In this document: piece after piece, positions 44,884-55,582 of the stretch
Layout of the letters: every line of letters starts with the position of its first letter
Numbering within the stretch: the stretch's first letter is position 1
The notes under the pieces: generated by a model
The model's database searches: none
What the model was told of the DNA's origin: nothing
What the model saw: the letters and a program-made list of their open reading frames with translations, nothing else
Position numbers and translations under genes: made by a program
Source of the DNA: Candidatus Tokpelaia sp. JSC189
GTDB lineage: Bacteria; Pseudomonadota; Alphaproteobacteria; Rhizobiales; Rhizobiaceae
Assembly (NCBI GenBank): GCA_003331045.1
Contig: QENA01000035.1
Location: 24,321-88,320, forward strand
Length of the DNA stretch: 64,000 nt
Reading direction: 5' to 3'

Positions 44884-46122
44884 TTAATGCGGTGAAAGCG
44901 CCTTAAATATAAACCGGGAAAGTAAACTATCCACCTCATAGCGGGCCTGAAGTATTTCCATGAAATCCGCAGAGACAGACTGCACACGCGGTGGCAATGT
45001 TTTCCACTCGTTGATAGCACGGGCATAATCACCTGCAGCAATGGCCACCTCCATCCGCGCAGCAACAGCACCCGGTGTATTTCCATCAACAATGCCAACA
45101 GGTCTTGCTAACACCATTCCTCGCATATCAGCCCATAGTTTTTCAACTATGCCGGCATTATCAGAGGGCCTGTTCTCCTCTTGGGCAATCTTATCGGCAA
45201 CCCTAGAAAAACGAGCGGAAAGCTCTGCAGCCGAAGGCAGACCATTATCCGCATAGGTCTTCAGAAGATTTAACGAGGTATTTGGTGGGGCGACCGTTGA
45301 AAATGTCTGCAATTCGTTGGCATAAGCCCCCCCACGATCAACAGCTGACTTCAATGCACTGGCAGCAACAAACAATGTCACGCCAGTAGTGCTTATCCAT
45401 TTCTGTTCGACCAGAGAAGCCATACCTTTCCTCAGAGCTTCTAACTGGATCTCGTGATTTTGCGTCACAGATTTCTCTGAAACCATATCCTGTTTTAATT
45501 TATCAAGTTCATTTAACTTTGCCTCAAGAGCACTGATGCGCTGGCTGATTGTTTCCTGCAGCTGATTAAAAGCTGTCTGATTCGGGATATCGCTCAATTC
45601 CTTGCGAGTTTTAGCAATCGCATCAATGACAAAACGAACCTGATTCTGCACATCGGCGAGTACAGCTTGGGCTGCATTCTGCTCTGCTTCAGAAAGCAAG
45701 GCCCTCTCTTTCTCCCTCATAGCCACATCACTCGGCATTGAAGGAATGCTTGCAAGCTTTTCTTTCAGCTCTAGAAGCTGATTTTTAATACTAGCATTAG
45801 AAAACTCTATACGATTCGCGTCAACCGCAAAAGAAGAGAAGATACCTGCATGCTGAAATACAACACCACCACCAAGAGCAATAATACCGCCAGTAATACC
45901 AGCGATAACAATCGAACTATACCCCAAGCCAAATTTCTTTTTTACACATGCGACCGGTTCAGCAGTATCGGGTTTCATCAAGACATCCTCTCCAAAGACT
46001 GTGCTATTCTCCTCTATCTCGATGGCTTTACCCACAGAGGTGACTTCCTCTGTGGCTTCATGCTCCATAGCTGCAACCTTACGCGCTGTATTCAAATGGC
46101 ATGACTTCGCCGATTTTCCCAT
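44884..46122 (-). CDS. HemX/mitofilin-like inner membrane protein (COG4223)
   Basis: A 412-aa protein with an acidic N-terminal region, one membrane helix (YSSIVIAGITGGIIALGGGVVF, about residues 68-90), then a long helical, coiled-coil-like stretch (residues 100-230), and a C-terminal domain like the mitofilin domain of eukaryotic MICOS Mic60. Alphaproteobacterial homologues sit between hemD and hemY as here and have been linked to inner membrane organisation. Downstream hemY is only 30 bp away. Confidence 0.88.
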   Translation of the reverse strand: MGKSAKSCHLNTARKVAAMEHEATEEVTSVGKAIEIEENSTVFGEDVLMKPDTAEPVACVKKKFGLGYSSIVIAGITGGIIALGGGVVFQHAGIFSSFAVDANRIEFSNASIKNQLLELKEKLASIPSMPSDVAMREKERALLSEAEQNAAQAVLADVQNQVRFVIDAIAKTRKELSDIPNQTAFNQLQETISQRISALEAKLNELDKLKQDMVSEKSVTQNHEIQLEALRKGMASLVEQKWISTTGVTLFVAASALKSAVDRGGAYANELQTFSTVAPPNTSLNLLKTYADNGLPSAAELSARFSRVADKIAQEENRPSDNAGIVEKLWADMRGMVLARPVGIVDGNTPGAVAARMEVAIAAGDYARAINEWKTLPPRVQSVSADFMEILQARYEVDSLLSRFIFKALSPH

Positions 46123-46233
46123 GTAATCCTCGTACTATCTCGTTTCTCAGCTCTAAAAATACATATCACACTGAAATCATGAAAAAAATTTAGACAGAAG
46201 AACTTTCAAGAATACAATTAAAATCCTCATGCA

Positions 46234-46926
46234 TCAACGAAAGGAAAGGAGAGAAAGCAAAGCCTCCTCTGTCGGCTCTGCCACAGCCTGTATGTTACCT
46301 GCAAGACCGGCAGGCAAAACCTTCGCTATACGGAGTGAAAGGCACAGAATTCTCGTATTAGAACTAATGACACTTTCAAACGAAGAAAGCAACTGCATAC
46401 TGCCTGCAGAATAGAGCAGGATATTATCAATCACTTCCGGTAAGGCAGCACATTGCTGCGGTGAAGGTTCCAACAGCTCTGTCTCATAAACCTCAATAAC
46501 ATCAACTGCCACTCCTGCGTTCTGTAAATGCTTTTCAAGAACAGGACGGCGCTGTTTTCCAGCAAGATACAGGAAATGCTGTTTTATTTTTCCATCAAGG
46601 ACAGTGCAAAGTGCATCAACATTTTTTGCGACAGTAGCAATGATATCAAACCCATTTCTCCGTGCAGCCCGGGCAGTACGGTATCCAACACAATAAAGCG
46701 GCAGTGCAGCAAGATATGCGGCATTTTGCGGCAAGCGCTGTAAGAAAGCATTCTCGCTTGTAGCAATTAGCGCATCATAATTTTTATCAGGAAATAGAGC
46801 AGAAAGTGGCAATGCTACACTTAAGGGTATAACAAAAGGCATAAAACCTCGTGCCGCAACCAACGCAGCTGTCTGCTGTGCTGCCACATAAGGCCGGATA
46901 ATCAAGACAGAGGGAATAGTCGACAT
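46234..46926 (-). CDS. hemD: Uroporphyrinogen-III synthase
   Basis: HemD closes hydroxymethylbilane with inversion of ring D to form uroporphyrinogen III. The family is poorly conserved, but the location just after hemC, the N-terminal VLIIRP, and DVIEVYETELLEP with a following domain fit well. The ATG at 46926 (MSTIPSVLIIRPY) gives 230 aa and leaves seven bases after the hemC stop; the longer frame to 47025 would overlap hemC by about 90 bases and is unlikely. Confidence 0.88.
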   Translation of the reverse strand: MSTIPSVLIIRPYVAAQQTAALVAARGFMPFVIPLSVALPLSALFPDKNYDALIATSENAFLQRLPQNAAYLAALPLYCVGYRTARAARRNGFDIIATVAKNVDALCTVLDGKIKQHFLYLAGKQRRPVLEKHLQNAGVAVDVIEVYETELLEPSPQQCAALPEVIDNILLYSAGSMQLLSSFESVISSNTRILCLSLRIAKVLPAGLAGNIQAVAEPTEEALLSLLSFR

Positions 46927-46933
46927 TTTAAAA

Positions 46934-47860
46934 TCACCAGCTTTGAAAAAAAGCAGGACCTGCATCTTTTTTAAGTTTTTCTGCCGCCTCACGGCCAATT
47001 TCCTCTGCCTCATTAACACCTCCATGCAGTTTTACCTCATAGAAACTTGTCCCGTCTGGCGTAAGAATGATACCCGAAAAACGGATTTTTTCATCTTCCA
47101 CCCGGGCAAGTCCGCCTAAAGGGGTACGACATGATCCACCAAGTACAGCCATAAAAACCCGCTCACAGGTAATTTCATAATGGGTGATAGGGTCTGATAA
47201 AGAAGCGAGCCATGCATCGACAACCTTATCACCAACCCGGCTTTCCACAGCTATGGCCCCTTGTCCTGGAGCAGGCAGAAATTGTTCCTGATCCATTATC
47301 TGCGTAACAATACCTTGAAGGCCAAGCCGTTTCAGGCCTGCCAGAGCCAGAAATGTACCGTCAAAATTATCCTGCTTAAGCCTAGCAAGACGGGTCTGTA
47401 CATTGCCGCGTAGCATAACAATATTGAGATTTGGCCACAATTTGCGAATCATTGCCTGTCTGCGTATTGAGGAAGAGCCGACTGTTGCCCCTTCCGGCAA
47501 GTCATATAAAAATTTGCCTGATGTACTGATAAAGGCATCACGAGGGTCTTCCCGCTCTAGAAAAACAGATAAATATAGATTAGTGGGTAGAGCAATGGGC
47601 ATATCTTTCGCGGAATGAACCGCCATATCGATGCGGCCCTGCCCAAGAGCTATCTCTATCTCTCTGGTAAATAGTCCTTTACCGCCAATATCTGCAAGAG
47701 GTCGGTCAGAAATACGGTCTCCTGCGGTTGACATCGGTACAATCTTGAAGGCTTCCGCCGGTAAATCATGAGCTTTCATCAGGCGGACGCGTACTTCATG
47801 AGCTTGAGCAAGAGCAAGAGCACTGCTGCGTGTGCCGATTCTTAAGGGAGGTGTTTCCAT
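46934..47860 (-). CDS. hemC: Hydroxymethylbilane synthase (porphobilinogen deaminase)
   Basis: HemC joins four porphobilinogen molecules into hydroxymethylbilane. The 308-aa protein starts [20 protein letters not shown], has the substrate-binding [19 protein letters not shown] and the cofactor cysteine in the motif [10 protein letters not shown]. It leads the minus-strand cluster hemC-hemD-hemX-hemY and is divergent from tsaD, with 57 bp between the starts; both promoters must lie there. Confidence 0.97.
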   Translation of the reverse strand: METPPLRIGTRSSALALAQAHEVRVRLMKAHDLPAEAFKIVPMSTAGDRISDRPLADIGGKGLFTREIEIALGQGRIDMAVHSAKDMPIALPTNLYLSVFLEREDPRDAFISTSGKFLYDLPEGATVGSSSIRRQAMIRKLWPNLNIVMLRGNVQTRLARLKQDNFDGTFLALAGLKRLGLQGIVTQIMDQEQFLPAPGQGAIAVESRVGDKVVDAWLASLSDPITHYEITCERVFMAVLGGSCRTPLGGLARVEDEKIRFSGIILTPDGTSFYEVKLHGGVNEAEEIGREAAEKLKKDAGPAFFQSW

Positions 47861-47917
47861 AAACTGCTATCCGTGGTACCGATTTTCAAAAATGTTTTAA
47901 AAAGGTTTAGCTTTAAT

Positions 47918-48997
47918 ATGCGAATTCTAGGGATAGAAACAAGTTGTGATGAAACGGCGGCTGCTGTTATTGCACGTGATAGCAGCGGTAACGGGCGTAT
48001 TCTTTCGAATATTGTGTGGAGTCAAACAGATAATCATGCCCCTTATGGCGGCGTGGTACCTGAAATTGCCGCCCGTACTCACGTGGAAATCCTTGACCGG
48101 CTGGTAAAGCAAGCATTGCAGGAGGCGGAGATTCAGCTTAAGGATATTGATGCTATTGCCGCAACCTCAGGACCAGGGCTTATCGGCGGACTGATTGTCG
48201 GCCTGATGACAGCCAAGGCCATTGCCCTTGGTATCAGAAAACCCTTTATTGCCATTAATCATCTAGAAGGCCATGCACTAACCGCACGGCTCACTGATAA
48301 TCTGCCTTTTCCTTATCTTTTGCTGCTTGTCTCAGGTGGCCATACACAAATGCTTCTGGTACGCAGGCTTGGAGATTATGAGCGCCTTGGCACAACAATT
48401 GATGATGCACTTGGCGAAGCCTTTGACAAAATAGCCAAGCTTCTTGGCCTACCCTATCCCGGTGGTCCTGCCGTTGAAAGAGCAGCAATGACTGGCAATC
48501 CGGATCGCTTTATCCTTCCGCGCCCGCTCAAAGGTGAAAAACGGCTTGATTTTTCCTTTTCAGGATTAAAGACTGCTGTGCGCCAAGTAGCGATAGAATG
48601 CATTCCCTTGAAAAAACAGGATGTAACCGATATCTGTGCTGCCTTTCAGACGGCAGTGACAGATATACTTTCGGACCGGGTTGCGCTTTCCTTCGCCCTC
48701 TTTCGGGATACATTTCCTGATATGAGCCCCCCTGTTCTTGTCATAGCAGGCGGTGTTGCTGCCAACAAGGCGATCCGGCGTACGCTTGAAACACTTTGCG
48801 ATGCACATGGCTTCCAGTTTATTGCACCACCCGCAGCGCTATGCAACGATAATGCGGCAATGATTGCTTGGGCAGGAGCAGAACATTGGGCCCGAGGTGA
48901 AACAAGCCTGCTTGATATGCCACCGCGTGCCCGTTGGCCCCTCGATGAAAAAACCGCCCCCCGGATCGGGGCCGGGCGCAAAGGAGCCAAGGCATGA
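47918..48997 (+). CDS. tsaD: tRNA threonylcarbamoyladenosine transferase TsaD
   Basis: TsaD transfers the threonylcarbamoyl group to A37 of ANN-reading tRNAs, with TsaB and TsaE. It begins [17 protein letters not shown] and carries the metal-binding [19 protein letters not shown] and [10 protein letters not shown]; the late [10 protein letters not shown] and [14 protein letters not shown] are also typical. The open frame starts at 47873, but the ATG at 47918 gives the family N-terminus and 359 aa. It overlaps gpsA by four bases, a conserved rhizobial pairing. Confidence 0.96.
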   Translation: MRILGIETSCDETAAAVIARDSSGNGRILSNIVWSQTDNHAPYGGVVPEIAARTHVEILDRLVKQALQEAEIQLKDIDAIAATSGPGLIGGLIVGLMTAKAIALGIRKPFIAINHLEGHALTARLTDNLPFPYLLLLVSGGHTQMLLVRRLGDYERLGTTIDDALGEAFDKIAKLLGLPYPGGPAVERAAMTGNPDRFILPRPLKGEKRLDFSFSGLKTAVRQVAIECIPLKKQDVTDICAAFQTAVTDILSDRVALSFALFRDTFPDMSPPVLVIAGGVAANKAIRRTLETLCDAHGFQFIAPPAALCNDNAAMIAWAGAEHWARGETSLLDMPPRARWPLDEKTAPRIGAGRKGAKA

Positions 48998-49980
48998 AGA
49001 TGCAAAAACATATCACTATTCTTGGCGGCGGTGCATGGGGAACAGCCCTTGCGGTACTAACAGCCACTCTGGGGCATCATACGCACATTTATGCCCGTGA
49101 GAAGAAAACAGCCAAGGAAATAAACAATAGACATCGGAACAGCCGCTACCTGCCGGATATCTCCTTGCCTGATACGATCAGGGCAACAGCTGATCCACAA
49201 AAAGCGCTTGCTGCCGCTGATATTGTTCTGGCCGTTATCCCTTCCCAGGCTTTTGGCGCTGCCCTTGAGCAGCTTGCCTCCTTTGTACCTGCCAAAGCTC
49301 CCCTAGTACTTTGCAACAAGGGAATTGAAGAAACCTCTGGCCGTTTCATGTCGGATGTCGTGCAAGACATTCTCCCATACCATCCGCTTGCCACTCTTTC
49401 AGGCCCAAGTTTTGCAAGGGATGTTGCCAAAGGTTTACCAGCTGCTGTCACCCTTGCATCCCGTGACAACAGTCTTGCTCATGATCTGGCCCATCTGCTT
49501 TCAGGGCGGAATTTCCGTTGCTATGCTTCAACAGACCTTATAGGAGTTGAAATCGGTGGTGCACTCAAGAATGTTCTGGCGCTTACAGCGGGTGTGGCAG
49601 CAGGACTCAAGATTGGTGCCAGCGCACAAGCCGCTCTTGTAACCCGCGGTTTCACTGAACTGCGACGCATCGGGATAACACTGGGCAGCAAACCCGAAAC
49701 AATGACCGGGCTTGCTGTTCTGGGAGATATTGTATTAACCTGCTCATCACCGCAATCACGCAACTACACCTATGGTGTAGCACTGGGTGCGAGCCAACCT
49801 TTAACCGACCTGCCACTTGCCGAAGGAGTGGCAACCGCGTTAGTAGCTGCCCGATTATGCGAAAAGCATGGTATTGATGCTCCGATTATCGACACAATTG
49901 CGGCTATTCTTTCCGACAAAATGCATGTGGAGGATGCTATGCAGACCTTGATTACCCGGCCAGTTAAATTTGAGGATTAA
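48994..49980 (+). CDS. gpsA: Glycerol-3-phosphate dehydrogenase [NAD(P)+]
   Basis: GpsA reduces dihydroxyacetone phosphate to sn-glycerol-3-phosphate, the backbone of phospholipids. The 328-aa protein has the nucleotide-binding motif [12 protein letters not shown] (residues 8-19), the CNKGIE and [20 protein letters not shown] segments, and the catalytic lysine in [15 protein letters not shown]. It overlaps the tsaD stop by four bases, so the two are translationally coupled. Confidence 0.97.
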   Translation: MKMQKHITILGGGAWGTALAVLTATLGHHTHIYAREKKTAKEINNRHRNSRYLPDISLPDTIRATADPQKALAAADIVLAVIPSQAFGAALEQLASFVPAKAPLVLCNKGIEETSGRFMSDVVQDILPYHPLATLSGPSFARDVAKGLPAAVTLASRDNSLAHDLAHLLSGRNFRCYASTDLIGVEIGGALKNVLALTAGVAAGLKIGASAQAALVTRGFTELRRIGITLGSKPETMTGLAVLGDIVLTCSSPQSRNYTYGVALGASQPLTDLPLAEGVATALVAARLCEKHGIDAPIIDTIAAILSDKMHVEDAMQTLITRPVKFED

Positions 49981-50326
49981 AAATGCTTTATGCCATAATT
50001 TACCAGATAAACCCAATCATGCCAGAGTTTGTGAAAACCAGAAAGAATGCACATAAATCTCTAGGAAAGATATTATCCCATCCTCTTTACGTTTGCGAGT
50101 GATTATACCACTATGGTCCAAATGCACAGCGGAAGAGAATCCAGTCTGCTTCATGCCTGAACCTAATGAATAGAAAGACAATTGAGAAAACTGTTCACTA
50201 ATTTCACAATTCTCTTTTCTTGTTTAGCTTCCATAAACCAGTATTCCTGTAAAGGATAAATAAACGCTAACGTGCCCCCCCTGAGTTAAATCTAAGTAAC
50301 AGAAAACGCTCCAGCAAGGAGAAAAA
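49981..50326 (+). other. Intergenic region upstream of cenR
   Basis: About 350 bases with no gene. It should hold the promoter of the response regulator gene; AAGGAG at 50316-50321 is a good ribosome binding site for it. I found no clear operator. Confidence 0.5.
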
Positions 50327-51010
50327 ATGCCAGACCGTACAATTTTAGTTATTGATGATGATGATGACTTGCGCTCAATTTTAGTTGAGCAGCTACAGAT
50401 GTGTGAAGGATTCAATGTTCTTCATGAAAGTAATGCAACCAAAGCGTTTGAAACAGTAAAAAAAAGCAACATCGATCTTATCATCATGGATGTTTGTCTT
50501 CCGGATATTGATGGACGCAACGCTGTAAAGTTACTGAGACAGAAGGACTTTCGCGCTCCTGTTATTATGCTAATAGGACATGATATCGATTCTGATACAG
50601 TTCTGGGACTGGAAGTTGGTGCCAATGATTATATCACAAAACCATTCCGGTTTACGATCCTCCTAGCGCGTATTCGCGCACAACTGCGCCGGCATGAACA
50701 AAGCGAAGACGCAATATTCAAGATCGGACCTTATATCTTCAGGCCTGGGCAGAAACTGCTGCTTGATAAAAAAGGAGGTAAAATCTACCTGACTGAAAAA
50801 GAAGCTGCAATTATAAAATATCTCTATCGCACCAGTGGAAACATTATAAACCGCGATATACTTCTTGAAGAAATATGGGGATATAATCCTGGTGTGACAA
50901 CTCATACACTGGAAACTCATATATACCGGCTACGGCAGAAAATTGAAAAAGACCCTTCCAATTCACAGATTCTTGTTACTGACAGTGGCGGTTACAAGCT
51001 GATACTCTAA
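50327..51010 (+). CDS. cenR: OmpR-family response regulator, CenR-like, with altered switch residue
   Basis: A 227-aa two-component regulator. The receiver domain has the acidic pocket (DDDDD at 10-14), the phospho-acceptor D55 in LIIMDVCLPD and K105 in ITKPF. A winged-helix DNA-binding domain of the OmpR/PhoB type follows (LTEKEAAIIKYLYR, EIWGYNPGVTTHTLETHIYRLRQKIE). It closely resembles CenR, an essential cell-envelope regulator of alphaproteobacteria. Unusually, the conserved threonine of the MLTGHD segment is isoleucine here (I83, codon ATA). No histidine kinase is encoded nearby. A methyltransferase gene converges on it. Confidence 0.8.
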   Translation: MPDRTILVIDDDDDLRSILVEQLQMCEGFNVLHESNATKAFETVKKSNIDLIIMDVCLPDIDGRNAVKLLRQKDFRAPVIMLIGHDIDSDTVLGLEVGANDYITKPFRFTILLARIRAQLRRHEQSEDAIFKIGPYIFRPGQKLLLDKKGGKIYLTEKEAAIIKYLYRTSGNIINRDILLEEIWGYNPGVTTHTLETHIYRLRQKIEKDPSNSQILVTDSGGYKLIL

Positions 51011-51061
51011 TAAAAATAGTCAAGCAAAAGGCTGGGCAGTGGAATTAGGTTGTATAGATTT

Positions 51062-51883
51062 TTATGGATCAATCGACATAATATTCTGACAGGTTATGGG
51101 TGGAGAAATGTCTTGGCACGCCGTGCATTCGGCTTGCAGATGAAATGCAGGAACAAAAACCCCATGAGAATAACGCTTGGGCACAGGCATACTCTTATAA
51201 AGTCGTTTTTGTGCTTCAATAATCAAAACTCCGCCGAAATATGGACAAAACCACTGCAGAATTTTTTCCCCCAACGATGGAAAAGGACCAAAATGCCAGT
51301 TTCTGCGTGGCAGAAAATGCAGTGTTTCCGTGATAGGGCCATAAAAAAAATTGGTTCGCCCGAGAAGTTTCTGCAATTGATAATGACTGTAGGACTCTCC
51401 CTTTCCGAAAGGCGTAAACTCCGCATGTGCCCAGAGACTGCTTCGATTTGTCACGACAACAATAAGCCGGCCGTTTGGTACTAGAACACGCCATAACTCC
51501 CGCATGGTTTCCTCAGCGTTTTCTGTATATTCCAAAGCATGAACCATGATAATACAATCAACTGAGGCATCCGATAGGGGCAAATCCCCTTCAAAGATCA
51601 GAGCCGTTGCCACACGATCAGCCGAAGGCCAAATACTTGCGCCTTGGTGGGCAGGCATAAATGCAAAACAGCGCTCAGCCTTTTGAGAAAAGGGAGCAAG
51701 ATATGGGATGGCATAACCAAATCCCATGATACGCTCCCCTCTTATAGCACGGTAATAACATTTAAGGACACCCGCAATTGTCTGTTGCACATGCTGCCCC
51801 AACAAAGATGCATAAAAAGAACGCAGGGCAATGATACTGACACACACGATTATTTCCAATATTCGAGGCTGATCTTGACTCAT
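51062..51883 (-). CDS. Class I SAM-dependent methyltransferase
   Basis: A 273-aa protein of the Methyltransf_11 type. The region GERIMGFGYAIPYLAPF resembles the SAM-binding start, LPLSDASVDCIIMVHALEY is the motif III-like part, and LVPNGRLIVVVTNRSSLWAH follows. Substrate unknown. In related rhizobia a methyltransferase of this kind adjoins cenR or gloB. The start is uncertain: the N-terminal 15 residues before ALRSFYASLLGQ do not match what I expect and the ribosome binding site is weak, so translation may begin later. Confidence 0.82.
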   Translation of the reverse strand: MSQDQPRILEIIVCVSIIALRSFYASLLGQHVQQTIAGVLKCYYRAIRGERIMGFGYAIPYLAPFSQKAERCFAFMPAHQGASIWPSADRVATALIFEGDLPLSDASVDCIIMVHALEYTENAEETMRELWRVLVPNGRLIVVVTNRSSLWAHAEFTPFGKGESYSHYQLQKLLGRTNFFYGPITETLHFLPRRNWHFGPFPSLGEKILQWFCPYFGGVLIIEAQKRLYKSMPVPKRYSHGVFVPAFHLQAECTACQDISPPITCQNIMSIDP

Positions 51884-51922
51884 GTAAGATATAGCGGATA
51901 CAATTTTTGATTTCTAGCTTTT

Positions 51923-51981
51923 CTGGGCTGCCGTATTCAGTAGGTATTCTGATATCCTACAAGGCCATTTTCTCAGCCCAG
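51923..51981. other. Nested inverted repeats, possible structured RNA
   Basis: CTGGGCT (51923-51929) pairs with AGCCCAG (51975-51981), and inside it GTAGG (51940-51944) pairs with CCTAC (51956-51960), giving a two-stem structure of about 60 bases. It lies just upstream of the methyltransferase start and about 300 bases upstream of cysK. It has no T run and matches no RNA family I know. Confidence 0.3.
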
Positions 51982-52224
51982 TTGGTTGCACGATTTATAC
52001 AGCCTCCCAGAAAAAGTAGCTGGCAAACAATATACCCAAGCACATATAATCTCTGCATTATAATATTTCTTATCCATAATCACCATTAATGAGCTGCATT
52101 TAAAGTTCAAAGTGAGGAAAAAACACGTGCCAGCCTTAGCGCCCTAATCAAACTAGTGAAAAGGCTTGTCAAAAGAAAAAATTTCATACCACAGCCTTCT
52201 CATAAAAAACAAATGCGATAAGAA

Positions 52225-52254
52225 TTGTTATTTTTAGCATTGGTATAGTATGAT
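52225..52254 (+). promoter_or_regulatory. Candidate promoter of cysK
   Basis: TTGTTA (52225-52230), an 18-base spacer and TATGAT (52249-52254) lie about 50 bases before the cysK ATG. Upstream of it, 51884-52224 contains no gene, only the nested repeats at 51923-51981. Confidence 0.45.
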
Positions 52255-52302
52255 TTTTGCCCTTACTGTTTTATTGTGCTGGCCTATTTGAAAAGGAAAA
52301 TC

Positions 52303-53274
52303 ATGGTGCAGAAACAGAAAGAAAAACTAGGACGCGGGCGCATCTACAATTCCATCGTCGAAACTATCGGTGATACGCCACTGGTGCGGGCAGATAAATT
52401 TACGAAGGCAAAAGATGTTGAGGCGCATTTTTTTCTCAAGCTTGAGTTTTTCAATCCATTGGCCAGTGTTAAGGATCGCATTGGTTTTGCGATGATTGAG
52501 GCACTTGAAAAAAAAGGTAAAATCATTCCCGGAAAGACAGTCTTGATTGAACCGACCTCAGGCAATACAGGAATTGCTCTTGCCTTTGTTGCTGCCTCCA
52601 GGGGGTATCATTTGATTCTGACCATGCCTGAAACTATGTCGGTCGAAAGACGTAAACTCCTAAAACTGCTTGGCGCCGAACTGATTCTGACAGAGGGAGC
52701 AAAGGGCATGAAAGGAGCTATTGCCAAAGCAGAAGAACTAGCAGCCGCAAATTCGGATGCTATTATCCCACAACAATTTGAAAATCCTAAAAATCCTGAA
52801 ATCCATCGTCTGACAACAGCTGAAGAAATATGGAATGATATGAACGGCGAAATTGATTACCTCATTGCGGGTATTGGTACGGGTGGAACGATTACAGGTG
52901 TGGGACAGATGCTAAAATCCCGTAAGCCGAATATGAAGATTGTTGCGGTTGAACCGAAAGATTCCCCTGTCCTCTCAGGTGGCGATCCCGGCCCCCACAA
53001 AATTCAGGGAATCGGCGCCGGATTCATACCTAAAATCCTTGATACCCATGTCTATGATGAGATCATAACTGTTTCAAATGAAGATGCATTTGAAAATGCT
53101 CGCGCCATTGCTCGCATTGAAGGTATCCCTGTAGGTATTTCATCAGGCGCAGCCTTAACTGTGGCAACAAAAATTGGTAAGAGGCCAGAAAATAAAAACA
53201 AGAATATTGTTATTATTATTCCTTCTTTTGCAGAGCGCTATCTTTCAACTGCTCTGTTTGAAAGGCTTGAATAA
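52303..53274 (+). CDS. cysK: Cysteine synthase (O-acetylserine sulfhydrylase)
   Basis: The PLP enzyme makes cysteine from O-acetylserine and sulfide. The PLP lysine is K57 in [11 protein letters not shown]; the substrate loop TSGNTGIA, the phosphate-binding [12 protein letters not shown] and the SSGAA near the C-terminus are present. The open frame begins at a GTG at 52276, but the ATG at 52303 has AGGA five bases upstream and is preferred (323 aa). It is a single-gene unit. Confidence 0.95.
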   Translation: MVQKQKEKLGRGRIYNSIVETIGDTPLVRADKFTKAKDVEAHFFLKLEFFNPLASVKDRIGFAMIEALEKKGKIIPGKTVLIEPTSGNTGIALAFVAASRGYHLILTMPETMSVERRKLLKLLGAELILTEGAKGMKGAIAKAEELAAANSDAIIPQQFENPKNPEIHRLTTAEEIWNDMNGEIDYLIAGIGTGGTITGVGQMLKSRKPNMKIVAVEPKDSPVLSGGDPGPHKIQGIGAGFIPKILDTHVYDEIITVSNEDAFENARAIARIEGIPVGISSGAALTVATKIGKRPENKNKNIVIIIPSFAERYLSTALFERLE

Positions 53275-53932
53275 ACAGAACATAAAATACCTTGCCTATG
53301 AGTGCAATTGCTGTGATTTAAGCCGTAAATTTAATGAATAAAGCAGAGAGTAATATATGATCTAACAGATTCTACTCCTACATTGGTTGGAGTGAAAACA
53401 CCATAAAGCCTGATGGGCAAAATTAAGCTTATTAAACGGTTAATCTCCTGGAACTCTGATATTAATCCTTCTAAGATCGCTGAGTTTTTTATGCTAGCCG
53501 TTATATAATGTTTTCGATATCTTCTAGGCTCATTTTTCAAAGATTAGTTCTACTAAAAGCACTATATATAAAAACTGTCGGTATTAATCATAACAAAATC
53601 CCTGATAACTGCATCAATCCCTCAGCCTTTACCAAATAATATCTCGGGTAGCAATTGTGGCGTTATGCCCTATTTTGCTAAATCAGCTACAGTTGCTTTA
53701 TTTTCATCTATATTGATCCGGATTCGAAATATTTCTGCGAAATCTCAGAATATTTGCAATTTTTATCAATAAAATAGTTTCTCTAGCTTTCTCGGTCTAT
53801 GTTTTACACATACTATGTAATAGAGCATATACAGCGACAACATGGTACATATTTTTTTGAAAAACTTGCTTGAAAAGAAGAAATACCTTCTAAGCTTCTG
53901 CAAAAAAATGCATTATAATCTCCATACCTGTA
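53275..53932 (+). other. Gene-poor interval with a possible decayed frame
   Basis: About 660 bases between cysK and prfC, which converge. On the minus strand near 53575-53745 one frame reads IRINIDENKATVADLAK, a stop, GITPQLLPEILFGKG, a stop, then GIDAVIRDFVMINTDS, which looks like coding sequence broken by nonsense codons. I could not name the family. Confidence 0.4.
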
Positions 53933-55492
53933 TCAGTCCTGATAATTCTTGAATGCTGCAAAACGAATCGCCGACCAGCGTTTGGCTTCATAACTCAGAG
54001 AGAACCCGTTTTGAGCCAAGAAAACCGGAGCATGATTAAGATCATAGGCGATATCAGCACGGTGTGCATCAATAAAACGCGCAAGCTCTGCCGGATCTTC
54101 TGCTGAAATCCAGCGGCAGACAGAAAAACGCGCCACTTCAAATGCAACAGGCAATGAATACTCAATCTTGAGACGTTCGGTCAACACATCAATCTGCAAA
54201 GCACCAACAACACCGATAATTTCCGGAGAGCCATCATCAGGGGTAAAAAGCTGCACAATGCCTTCTTCTGCCATCTGCTGAAGAGCTTCCTTCAGCTTTT
54301 TGGCTTTCATGCCATCACCAAGACGTACACGGCGCAGAATTTCCGGAGCAAAATCGGGGACTCCTTTGAAAAGCAGTTCCTCCCCCTCTGTCAAAGTATC
54401 ACCGATACGCAAAGTGCCATGGTTCGGAATACCAACAACATCGCCAGCAAAAGCCTCATCCACGATCCGGCGTGAGCGAGCAAAGAAAAATTGCGGCGTT
54501 AAAAGGGTCAGCTGCTTTCCTGTGCGGATCAGCTTTGCCTTCATGCCACGCACTAGTTTGCCCGAACAAACACGCAGAAAAGCAATCCGGTTACGATGAT
54601 TGGAGTCCATATTTGCTTGGATTTTAAAGACAAAACCGGTCATCTGTGGCTCATCGGCATGGACAATCCGGGTATCAGCTACTTGATCACGCGGACTGGG
54701 GCCAAAATCAACCAAAGCATCAATCAGGTCGCGTACACCGTAATTACGCAAGGCAGAGCCAAAATAGACTGGTGTCATATGCCCTTCCCGAAAAGCTTGC
54801 ATATAAAAACGCCTGCACGCATTACGGGCCAGCTCGACACTTTCCATGAAAGTTTCACGGTTATTTTTCGGCAAAAGTTCTGCGGCCTCGTTAGGACCTG
54901 ACACCGATGTGACTTTTACATCTTCATCTTTCTGTCGCATCGTATTACCATGCAGATCATATGTGCCAACCAAAATTTTTCCTGAGCCGATCGGCCAAGT
55001 AATCGGCGCTGTTTCAAGCGCAAGTTTTTCCTCAATTTCATCAAGAATTTCAAATGGATCACGTGCTTCGCGATCCATTTTGTTGACAAATGTCACAATG
55101 GGAATATCGCGCATACGGCATACTTCAAACAGTTTGAATATGCGCGGCTCAATACCGCGGGCTGCATCAAGCACCATGACAGCACTATCAACAGCTGTCA
55201 GTGTCCGATATGTGTCATCGGCAAAATCCTCATGGCCAGGCGTGTCAAGAAGATTAAAAATACAATCGTCATATTCAAAAGTCATCGCCGAAGTGACAAC
55301 CGAAATACCGCGCTCTCGCTCAATCTTCATCCAGTCGGAACGAGTCTGAATACGGTCTTTCTTAGCTCTTATTTCACCGGCAAACTGAATAGCCCCGCCA
55401 AAAAGCAGCAACTTTTCCGTCAGAGTGGTCTTGCCAGCATCCGGATGCGCAATAATTGCAAAGGTGCGCCGTCGGCTTACTTCGGTGTTCAT
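53933..55492 (-). CDS. prfC: Peptide chain release factor 3
   Basis: RF3 is a GTPase that removes RF1 and RF2 from the ribosome after termination. G motifs are present: AHPDAGKTTLTE, the DTPGHEDFADD segment and NKMD. The ATG at 55492 (MNTEVSRRRTFAI) follows AGGAG; the frame continues to 55558, but the extra part does not match the family. The length of 519 aa is normal. Its minus-strand neighbour lysS lies upstream. Confidence 0.96.
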   Translation of the reverse strand: MNTEVSRRRTFAIIAHPDAGKTTLTEKLLLFGGAIQFAGEIRAKKDRIQTRSDWMKIERERGISVVTSAMTFEYDDCIFNLLDTPGHEDFADDTYRTLTAVDSAVMVLDAARGIEPRIFKLFEVCRMRDIPIVTFVNKMDREARDPFEILDEIEEKLALETAPITWPIGSGKILVGTYDLHGNTMRQKDEDVKVTSVSGPNEAAELLPKNNRETFMESVELARNACRRFYMQAFREGHMTPVYFGSALRNYGVRDLIDALVDFGPSPRDQVADTRIVHADEPQMTGFVFKIQANMDSNHRNRIAFLRVCSGKLVRGMKAKLIRTGKQLTLLTPQFFFARSRRIVDEAFAGDVVGIPNHGTLRIGDTLTEGEELLFKGVPDFAPEILRRVRLGDGMKAKKLKEALQQMAEEGIVQLFTPDDGSPEIIGVVGALQIDVLTERLKIEYSLPVAFEVARFSVCRWISAEDPAELARFIDAHRADIAYDLNHAPVFLAQNGFSLSYEAKRWSAIRFAAFKNYQD

Positions 55493-55582
55493 AATATTCT
55501 CCTGTTTATCAAAACACCTCACCCCTTCACGCCCTAGCAAAAGATAGACATCGAGCACAAAAAACCAAGCATCCCACAGTAA

